Part shown: one piece after another, positions 1 to 7,000 of the stretch
Layout: each line of letters begins with the position of its first letter
Position numbering within the stretch: the stretch's first letter is position 1
From: Aquincola sp.
GTDB taxonomy: Bacteria; Pseudomonadota; Gammaproteobacteria; Burkholderiales; Burkholderiaceae_C
Assembly: GCA_029884035.1 (NCBI GenBank)
Contig: JAOUIM010000109.1
Coordinates: 1 to 9,845 of the forward strand
Length of the DNA: 9,845 bases
Direction of reading: 5' to 3'
Translations under genes and position numbers: made by a program
Notes under the pieces: generated by a model
Told to the model about the DNA's origin: nothing
Seen by the model: the letters and a program-made list of their open reading frames with translations, nothing else
Database searches by the model: none

Positions 1-652
1 ATCCTTCCCCGGCCAGCGGCACCGCGAGCGCGAGCAGCAGCCCCGAAACTGCCAGCTGGTACAGCAGTGTCTTCTCGGGCGGCGCGCTGGACAGCCGCGT
101 GGCGCGAATCACCAGCGTCGTGGCACCCCAGAGCAGCGCAGCCGCCAGGCCCAAGGCATCGCCCAGCCACTGGCGCGGGCCGCCAAGTGCTGCCGGCATG
201 AAGCCCTCGGCAAATGCCCATGCCACGCCTGCGAACGCGGCCGCCAGACCCGCCCATTGCGACGGGGCCAGGCGCTCGCCGCGCGCGACCAGCGGCATTC
301 CGAGCGCGACAACAAAGGGCGAGAGATAGATGAACACGACCATGCGAGAAGCGGTCGTGAACTGGAGGCCCACGAAGATGCAGGCGAACTCGCCCGCGAA
401 GAGCACGCCGGCGACCACCCCCGCACGCAACGTGCGATCGCGATCGAACAACGCGATCCCGCGCCAACGCGCCCACCCCAGCACCAGCAGCGCCGCGCCG
501 ATCGAACGCAGCGCGGCTTGCGTGAATGGCGCAAAGTCCGCGAGTGCGACCTTGGCAGCCACCTGGTTCAGGCCCCACACGACACAGCACAGCACCAGCA
601 GCCCCACAGCCAGGCCGTCAAGGCGGGTGCGCCGCAGATCGTCGCCCGTCAT
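1..652 (-). CDS. EamA/DMT-family transporter, 3' end cut by window edge
   Basis: Translating the minus strand from the ATG at 652-650 gives 217 uninterrupted residues running off position 1, so the C-terminal part is missing; EamA proteins usually have about 280-310 residues and ten membrane helices in two repeats. The first EamA repeat spans about residues 13-148: a hydrophobic helix containing VVWGLNQVAAK (25-34), APFTQAALRS (41-50) where the family has its helix-2 Arg, then TTASRMVVFIYLSPFVVALG (99-118) and a GERLAPSQWAGL stretch (125-136). The second repeat begins near 163 with LGLAAALLWGATTLVIRAT. This is an inner-membrane drug/metabolite-type permease; the substrate cannot be read from sequence (amino-acid or metabolite export is common in the family). 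Its ATG overlaps the rhombosortase stop by four bases (ATGA, 652-649), with no strong Shine-Dalgarno sequence, so translation probably depends on the upstream gene. Family call is firm, function is not. Confidence 0.88.
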   Translation of the reverse strand, partial: MTGDDLRRTRLDGLAVGLLVLCCVVWGLNQVAAKVALADFAPFTQAALRSIGAALLVLGWARWRGIALFDRDRTLRAGVVAGVLFAGEFACIFVGLQFTTASRMVVFIYLSPFVVALGMPLVARGERLAPSQWAGLAAAFAGVAWAFAEGFMPAALGGPRQWLGDALGLAAALLWGATTLVIRATRLSSAPPEKTLLYQLAVSGLLLALAVPLAGEG

Positions 653-1236
653 CGATTCGCGCGCCACCGGGTAGTGATCACGTCGCCAATCACCGCGGAC
701 GCCAAACCCGCCGCCGCGCCCGTCGCATGGGCCAATGGCGCGACGGGAAAGTCCCACCCCGGCGTGACCTGCGTGGGCACCAGCCATGGACGCTCCAGCG
801 CGATCTTGATGATCAACCCGATGCCGACCGCAATCCCGATGAGCCTTCGGCGCCCCCGCTCGTGGCGCAAGATGTGCCAGGCGGCGATCGCAACGCCCGC
901 GTGGAGGACACCCGACAAGCCGCCGTAGCTCACGAGTGAAGGCTGAAGCACCAGGGCCGCGTGGCCAAGGGGCCATGCCGCGAGCCAGGCGATCGCGCAG
1001 CGAGGCGGCAGCCGCGCTGCCATGCCGAAGGCCGCGACGACCGCGCAGCCGACTTCATTGGCGACCAGGTGCGTGGGGCTCCAATGGACGAGCGCCGCAG
1101 ACCAGAACCGCCACGGTTCAGTCCACGCTCGACCTGGCTGCCAGTCCAGCGCCTCGCGCGGGGCGCCCCACGCCAACCCTGCTGCTGCCGCACACAGCGC
1201 CGCCAAGCCGAGCCAGGCCGTCGAGCCTCGCGTCAC
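649..1236 (-). CDS. rrtA: Rhombosortase-type intramembrane serine protease
   Basis: A 195-residue, very hydrophobic protein with about six predicted membrane helices. It carries the rhomboid hallmarks: H51-WSPT-H56-LVAN60 in helix 2 (rhomboid HxxxxHLxxN pattern), the nucleophile motif GGLSG with Ser108, and a late-helix His170 in APLAHATGAAAG, giving a Ser108/His170 dyad. The short length and compact form fit rhombosortases (TIGR03902 type), which cleave proteins bearing a C-terminal GlyGly-CTERM sorting tail; in Vibrio cholerae such an enzyme matures surface proteases exported by the type II system. The start is GTG (1236-1234), overlapping the glnE stop in GTGA, with no visible Shine-Dalgarno sequence; its own stop overlaps the transporter start in ATGA. 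No protein with a GlyGly-CTERM-like tail is in the window. A generic small rhomboid protease is the alternative, so the symbol is tentative while the rhomboid fold and catalytic residues are clear. Confidence 0.82.
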   Translation of the reverse strand: MTRGSTAWLGLAALCAAAAGLAWGAPREALDWQPGRAWTEPWRFWSAALVHWSPTHLVANEVGCAVVAAFGMAARLPPRCAIAWLAAWPLGHAALVLQPSLVSYGGLSGVLHAGVAIAAWHILRHERGRRRLIGIAVGIGLIIKIALERPWLVPTQVTPGWDFPVAPLAHATGAAAGLASAVIGDVITTRWRANR

Positions 1237-3995
1237 GCGGGCGCGCTACCGAACACGGCGCACCACAGTGCGAGCACAGCAGCGCGCTGGGAGGCCATCG
1301 CTCCCGTGGGGAACTGCGTCGGCTGCTCGTCCAGGCGCGCCCGATGTTGCGCGCGGCGCAGCTCGCGGTAGGCATCTGCCGCCGTACGGCCCACGCCCTC
1401 CGGCAGCAGGCCCGCCGCCTCAGCGCGCTGCAGGAGCGCGATATTGCCTACGTTGTCGAGCAATTCGGGGTGTGATGCCGAATGGGCGAGCACCAGTTGC
1501 TGCACGGCGAATTCGGCGTCCATCATGCCGCCGGCGCTGTGCTTGACGTCGAACAATCCGGCCTTCACCGGCCGCGCCGCACGCACCTTGCCGCGCATTG
1601 CGAGCACCTCTTTCGCCAGTGCCGTCGCGTCACGCGGGGCGGCCAGCACCTCGCGCCGCACCGCTTCGATGCGCGTCGCCAGCGCGGGCGGCCCCGCGCA
1701 GCAGCGGGCACGTGTCAACGCTTGGTGCTCCCAGGTCCACGCCGTGTTGCTGCCGCGCCCACGCTGGTACTGTTCGAAAGCCGAGATCGAGGTCACGAGC
1801 AGGCCCGAGTTGCCGTTCGGACGCAGCGCAGTGTCAATGTCGAAAAGCTCGCCCGCCGCGGTTCGCACCGTGAGCCAAGTGATCAGTCGTCGCACGAACG
1901 CGCTGTAGACCTCGAGCGCATGGTCCTTGTCAGGCTCGTCGTTATCGTCGAACACGAAAACGACGTCGAGATCGCTTCCGTAGCCCAATTCCTTGCCGCC
2001 CAGTTTGCCGTAGGCGATGACCGCGAACTGCGGCGTCTCGCGGTGGCGATGCTTCAAGTGGGCCCAGCTCCACCGGACCGTGCAGTCGAGCACCGTGTCG
2101 GCAAGCGCCGACAGGTCGTCGGCCACTTGCTCGACGGTCAGCCGACCCTCGACATCGCGCACAAGGGTACGAAACACCTCGGCATGGTGTGCACGGCGCA
2201 GCGTGTCAAGCAGCGCCTCTTCGCCGGCCTCGCCCGCACGTTCCCAAGCGGCATGACGCTCCTCGAGCTCGGCCAGGAACGCCGCGCGCTCGAAGCGGCC
2301 GGCCACCAGACGCGCGTCGGCCAGCTCGTCGATGACCCCGGGGTGCTGCATCAGGTAGCGCATCGGCCAGCGAGCCAGCCCAAGCAGTGCGAGCAGCCGT
2401 CGCTGGACCTCGGGCCGCTCGACCAGCATCGCGAGATAACTCTCGCGCCGCAACAATGGTTCGACCCAGTCGATGAAACGCAGCGCGGCGCCCTCGGTGC
2501 AATGGCCTTCGGCCACCCCTTCCGCGGCGCGCTGCACCAGGCGTGCGAGGCGCTGCTTGCTCGCATCTCGCAGCGCCTGCACGCGGGCACCCTGTGCCCA
2601 GCGCCGCGTGCGTTCGGCAATCACCGGCGGCAAGCGCTCGAGGAATCCCTCGTGATCGACGGGCAGCGGTCCGGGACCGCAGCTCTTGCATCCCCCCTTG
2701 CCGTCCGTGCCGCGCCCATCGTGAAGCAGTGCGTCGAACTCGGTGGCTACCAACTCGCGCACCTCGCCGAATCGATCGAGCAATTCGCACGCATCGTCAT
2801 TACACGCCAGGCCCATCGAGCGAGCGATCCAGGACAGGTCGCCATCGGCAGCGGGCAACAGATGCGTCTGCTGATCGTCGAGATACTGGATGCGGTGCTC
2901 GACACGTCGCAGGAACTCATACGCGGCAGCGAGGCGGGCCGCCGTGGCGGGTTTCATCAGACCACGTGCGGCCAGCCGCTCGAGCGCCTTGAGCGTCGAG
3001 CGCGTGCGGATTTCGGGGAACTGACCGCCTCGCACGACGAGCAGAAGTTGCACGATGAACTCGATCTCGCGGATGCCTCCGCGGGACAGCTTCACGTCGT
3101 TGCTGCGTTCGGGTCGACCCGCGGCACGCCGCTGTGCCTCCTCACGGATGCGGGTGTGCAACTGGCGCAGGCCCTCGAAGACACCATAGTCGAGGTAGCG
3201 CCGATAGACGAACGGTGTGACCAGCGAACGCAGCGCGAGCGCACGCCCGCTCTGCACCGCGGCACGCGGCACGACGACGCGGCTTTTCAACCATGCAAAG
3301 CGCTCCCACTCGCGTCCTTGAGTCTGGAAATATTCCTCCAGCATCGCCAGGCTGACCACCGGCGGGCCCGAATTGCCGTTGGGACGCAGTGCGAGGTCGA
3401 CACGAAACACGAAGCCTTCTTCGGTCACGTCTCCGATCAGCGCGTACAGGCGGCGCGCAATCTTGGCGAAGTACTCGTGTGCGGAGATCACTTCGGGGCC
3501 GCGGGTGTGGCCCTCGTCCTCGTAGACGTAAACCAGATCGACGTCCGAAGACACGTTGAGCTCGCGCGCGCCGAGCTTACCCATGCCGACGATCCAGAAG
3601 TCGATTTCGCCGCCGTCGGCGTCGACGGCCGAACCGTGACGTGCGTCGGTCTCCCGCCGGGCCTCGGCCAGAGCCAGCTCGAGGGTTGCCTCGGCCAGCG
3701 CCGTCATCGCACCGGTGATGGTGCCCAGCGGCGCTGCCTGCTCGACGTCGAGCACCGCCAGCCGCTCGAGCACGATCTGACGCGCGATGCGCACAGCCGC
3801 GGCAAGCGGCTGGCCATCGCCCATCAATCGGCTCACCAGCGCGACCACCGCCTCGCGGTCGGGTGCACCGGGCGGAAGCAATGGCATCCACTGCGAAAGA
3901 CGGCGCCGCACCCGTTGAACGAAGCGGCTGTGCTCGGCGCGAGGCTGCGCCAACGTGCCGCTGGTTTCCTCAGTCACGTCCGGCAACGGCACCAC
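1233..3995 (-). CDS. glnE: Bifunctional glutamine synthetase adenylyltransferase / adenylyl-removing enzyme
   Basis: GlnE covalently switches glutamine synthetase off (AMP addition) and on (phosphorolytic removal of AMP) in response to glutamine and PII, in the cytoplasm. The 920-residue product (E. coli has 946) has the expected duplicated nucleotidyltransferase layout. The N-terminal adenylyl-removing half has GMGKLGARELNVSSDVDL (137-154; metal ligands D151, D153) and FRVDLALRPNGNSG (197-210; D200), followed by a helical domain to about 425. The C-terminal adenylyltransferase half has AYGKLGGKELGYGSDLDV (661-678; D675, D677) and FDIDTALRPNGNSG (718-731; D721), again with a helical domain to about 905. 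All catalytic acidic residues are present, so both activities are expected. The start is GTG (3995) or the adjacent GTG (3992); an in-frame TAG three codons upstream rules out a longer form, and the HSRFVQ segment (22-27) aligns with the N-terminal SDFVQ of E. coli GlnE. An inter-domain linker contains a CxxC pair (C436, C439). First gene of a coupled three-gene unit. Confidence 0.97.
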   Translation of the reverse strand: MVPLPDVTEETSGTLAQPRAEHSRFVQRVRRRLSQWMPLLPPGAPDREAVVALVSRLMGDGQPLAAAVRIARQIVLERLAVLDVEQAAPLGTITGAMTALAEATLELALAEARRETDARHGSAVDADGGEIDFWIVGMGKLGARELNVSSDVDLVYVYEDEGHTRGPEVISAHEYFAKIARRLYALIGDVTEEGFVFRVDLALRPNGNSGPPVVSLAMLEEYFQTQGREWERFAWLKSRVVVPRAAVQSGRALALRSLVTPFVYRRYLDYGVFEGLRQLHTRIREEAQRRAAGRPERSNDVKLSRGGIREIEFIVQLLLVVRGGQFPEIRTRSTLKALERLAARGLMKPATAARLAAAYEFLRRVEHRIQYLDDQQTHLLPAADGDLSWIARSMGLACNDDACELLDRFGEVRELVATEFDALLHDGRGTDGKGGCKSCGPGPLPVDHEGFLERLPPVIAERTRRWAQGARVQALRDASKQRLARLVQRAAEGVAEGHCTEGAALRFIDWVEPLLRRESYLAMLVERPEVQRRLLALLGLARWPMRYLMQHPGVIDELADARLVAGRFERAAFLAELEERHAAWERAGEAGEEALLDTLRRAHHAEVFRTLVRDVEGRLTVEQVADDLSALADTVLDCTVRWSWAHLKHRHRETPQFAVIAYGKLGGKELGYGSDLDVVFVFDDNDEPDKDHALEVYSAFVRRLITWLTVRTAAGELFDIDTALRPNGNSGLLVTSISAFEQYQRGRGSNTAWTWEHQALTRARCCAGPPALATRIEAVRREVLAAPRDATALAKEVLAMRGKVRAARPVKAGLFDVKHSAGGMMDAEFAVQQLVLAHSASHPELLDNVGNIALLQRAEAAGLLPEGVGRTAADAYRELRRAQHRARLDEQPTQFPTGAMASQRAAVLALWCAVFGSAPA
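1803..1829 (-). repeat. Internal glnE repeat, copy in the adenylyltransferase half
   Basis: This 27-base stretch encodes the ALRPNGNSG segment of the C-terminal catalytic half and matches 3366-3392 at 24 of 27 bases. The similarity reflects the ancient internal duplication of GlnE plus constrained codons; it is not a mobile or recent repeat, but it is the strongest nucleotide-level self-match I noticed within glnE. Confidence 0.6.
3366..3392 (-). repeat. Internal glnE repeat, copy in the adenylyl-removing half
   Basis: Partner of the 1803-1829 repeat, encoding the ALRPNGNSG segment of the N-terminal catalytic half. Three mismatches in 27 bases, all at positions that leave the shared peptide unchanged. 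Confidence 0.6.
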
Positions 3996-4092
3996 CCTGT
4001 GCTAGATTGGATTGCAACCTGACGGGGCTGTCGTCGGGCTCTGGTCATGAGGCGTTGCAACGGGTAGCGGCGCCCTCTCGACAACAGGCGAC
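3996..4092. promoter_or_regulatory. Divergent glnE / yhdP intergenic region
   Basis: These 97 bases separate the divergent glnE and yhdP starts and must hold, or lie close to, the promoters of both transcription units unless those lie inside coding sequence. I could not find a convincing -35/-10 pair on either strand; a TAGATT at 4003-4008 looks like a plus-strand -10 box but has no acceptable -35 at 16-18 bases. For yhdP a weak AGG (4086-4088) sits four bases from the ATG; for glnE a CAGG abuts the GTG pair. No sigma54-type GG-N10-GC promoter, which nitrogen control might suggest, was recognised. Confidence 0.5.
4053..4062. repeat. 10-base perfect palindrome CGTTGCAACG
   Basis: A perfect inverted repeat, CGTTGCAACG, lies in the divergent region 31 bases before the yhdP ATG. 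Its core TTGCAA recurs at 4012-4017 within ATTGCAACC, 43 bases away centre to centre. A palindrome between divergent genes could bind a dimeric regulator, but ten bases alone is weak evidence and I do not recognise a specific regulator. Confidence 0.3.
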
Positions 4093-7000
4093 ATGCGCTG
4101 CTTGCGTTTCCACCCGCCTTATCCACCCGCTTTGCCCTCCGTCACCCAAGCCCCCGACCCCGGCAGCGCCCCGCGCATCGAGCGCCGGCACCATCGCGGC
4201 CTTCGTCTGGCGTGGCGGCTCGCGTTTGGCGGTCTGTTTGCAGCGTGGAGCTTATTGCTCCTCGCATGGCTGACGCTTCAATGGGGGATTTTGCCCCGTG
4301 TCGAGCAGTGGCGCCCGCAAATCGAAGAGCGTGCCAGTGCAACGATCGGTATGCCAGTCAAGATTGGCGCGATCCGGGTGCGCTCGGGAGGCTGGATGCC
4401 GCTGATCGAGTTGGACGACGTGGTGCTCGTGCCCCGTGGCTCCGGCCCGTCGGGCGCAGAAAGCGAGGCGCTGCGACTTCCGAAGGTCAGTGCGACGCTG
4501 TCGGCGCGCTCTCTGTTGGGGCTCGAACTGCGATTCGAGCAGGTGCACGTTCAAGGTGCCGCGCTCGAAGTCCGTCGCGACGCGACGGGCCGGATCTTCG
4601 TGGCCGGCATCGGGATCAGCGCACACCGTGACCAGGCCGCCGACGAAATCAGTCCGGCGCTGGACTGGGCGCTGGCGCAGCACGAGGTGGCGGTGCGCGA
4701 TGGGCGCGTACGCTGGGTCGACGAACAGCAAGTCGGAACCTCACCCATCGAGCTGACTGGCGTGGACCTGGTGCTGCGCAGCGGCCTGACGGGCCACGAT
4801 GTCCGGCTCGATGCCACGCCGCCTGCCGCGGCAGGCGAACGATTCACGCTGATTGGCCGCTTCAGCCGGCCCGTGCTGGCGCGGCGCGGCGACTGGCAAC
4901 GCTGGAGCGGCAACGTCTATGCAGAACTGCCAAGTGCCGACAGCGCGGCGTGGCGGGCCTACCTCGCATTGCCCTTCGAACTCAGTTCGGGCCGGATGGC
5001 CCTGCGCGCTTGGCTCGATGTCAGCAACGGACAAGCCCACAGCGTGCAGGCCGATGTGGCAATGCGCGAGATCGCGCTGCAATTCAAGGGCCGCACACAG
5101 GCGCTCCCGCTCGAAAGCTTGCAAGCGCGTCTGACGGCGGAGCGTGATGGCGCGACGCTGCGCTTGTCCGCCGAGCGGCTGACATTCAGGAGCGGTCCCA
5201 TCGAGTGGCCGGCCACTCGGTTCGCGCTCGCGCTTCACCAGCCTGCCGGCAGCGCGCCACCCGTTGCGGGCGCGGCTTCTGCCATGGTCGGCTCGTTCGA
5301 TGGCGGCGAGTTCAGCGCCGACCGGCTCGATCTGGCGGCGTTGGCCGCGCTCGCGGCGCAGCTTCCGCTCGGGGCGACCGTCGATCAGTTGCTCGCTACA
5401 CTGTCGCCCAGCGGCCAGGTGCGCAATCTCAGCACGCGCTGGGAAGGCCCGCTGGACGCGCCGCGGCGCTACCAAGTCAAGGCGGTGGCCAGTGCCCTGA
5501 CGATTGCCGCCGCGCCCTCGCCCGAACCGCGTCGCGTGGGCCGTCCCGGGTGGCGCAATGCAAACGTCGACTTCGACGCCAACGAGACCGGAGGCCGGGC
5601 GCGCCTGACGGTCGACAAGGGGGCGCTGGTCTTTCCGGGCGTCTTCGAACAGCCGGAAATCGCCTTCGACAGCTTTGCCACGACACTGACCTGGCGCATC
5701 ACGCCTCGCACGCCTTCGCCTGCCGCGATCGAGTTGGTGCTCACCGACACGCGCTTCGCCAACGCCGATGCGCAGGGAGAATTGTCGATCGCGCAGTGGC
5801 GTACCGGCCCGTCCGCAGGCTTTGCCCGAGGCGCCCGATTTCCAGGCCAACTCGACCTTTCCGGCAAACTGGGTCGCGGCCGCGCAGTTGCGGTGGCACG
5901 CTATCTGCCTCTGGGTGTGCCCGAAGGGGTGCGGCGCTACGTGGAGCGCGCCGTCACCGACGGGCGCATCGCAGAGGCCACGTTCAGGGTCCGGGGCGAC
6001 CTGTGGGACTTCCCGTTCGCCGCGCCGTCCACCGCCACGTCGGCGCCTGGCGCGAGTCCGCCTGCGACGTCGGCGCCACGTGGCGAATTCCGTATCGCAG
6101 GCCGTGTGCAGGACGTCGGACTGGCCTATGTGCCAGGCGAACCCGACGCAGCGCCGGCCTGGCCCGCGTTCACACGTGTTGAGGGCGAACTGATCTTCGA
6201 CCGCGGCGCGATGGAGATCCGCAACGCGCAGGCGCGGCTCTGGGGCGTCGAGCTGTCGAAGGTCAATGGCGGCATCCGCGACTTGCACCAGCCTGTGCTC
6301 CGTCTGGACGGCCAGGTCCGCGGCCCGCTGGCCGATCTTGTGCGCTATGTGAATGCCACGCCGGTGGGCGGGTGGATCGGGCAGGCCTTGCGCGACACGA
6401 CCGCCAGCGGCAACAGCGACCTCAAGCTCGCCATTGAATTGCCCTTCGCGGAGCTCAGCCGCAGCACGGTGCAGGGTTCGCTGCAGTTGGTGGGCAACGA
6501 AGTGCGTGTGGCCGGCGGCATGCCGCCGCTGGCGGGCACGAAGGCGCGCGTGACCTTCACCCAAAAGACCGTCACGCTCACCGGCGCCAGCGCCCGCGTG
6601 CTTGGCGGGGACGTGAGCTTCGAAGGCGGCACGCAACCCGACGGCAGCCTGCGCATCACGGGGCAGGGCATGGCCACTGCGGAGGGACTGCGTCGGGCCG
6701 GTGAACTGGGCGCGTTGTCCCGCCTTGCGGCGTCCGCATCGGGACAGACGCCGTATCGCCTCACGCTGGGAGTCGTCGGCGGCCACACCGAATTGACGCT
6801 GACCAGTCCGATGAGCGGCATCGCGCTCGATCTGCCCGCGCCAATCAGGAAGCCCGCTGAAGCGACGTGGCCGCTGCGCCTCGAAACCCGCGTCGCCAGT
6901 GATGGGCAGCGCGACAGGGTCCGTTTTGATCTGGGCACCGTGATCTCGGCACAGTATCAGCGCAGCGTTTCGCGTGAGAGTTCACCGTCGGTGATCCGCG

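Noticed and set aside
257..928. Plus-strand open frame across the transporter/rhombosortase junction
   Set aside because: It spans two minus-strand genes with clear membrane helices and motifs, and its product is low-complexity Arg/His/Ala-rich with no domain.
4003..4008. TAGATT as a plus-strand -10 box for yhdP
   Set aside because: No acceptable -35 hexamer at 16-18 bases upstream; too weak to annotate as a promoter.
1482..4022. An 846-codon open frame on the plus strand opposite glnE
   Set aside because: Its codons pair exactly with glnE codons (same register), so stops would need TTA, CTA or TCA sense codons, which GC-rich genes avoid. The translation shows no recognisable domain, whereas the opposite strand encodes a full GlnE.
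4119..4127. TTATCCACC resembling a DnaA box
   Set aside because: A single 8-of-9 match within the yhdP N-terminal codons, with no cluster of boxes, AT-rich unwinding region or dnaA/dnaN nearby; not an origin.
4132..4134. TTG as an alternative yhdP start
   Set aside because: No ribosome site precedes it, and it would use a rarer start codon; the ATG at 4093 has at least a weak AGG.
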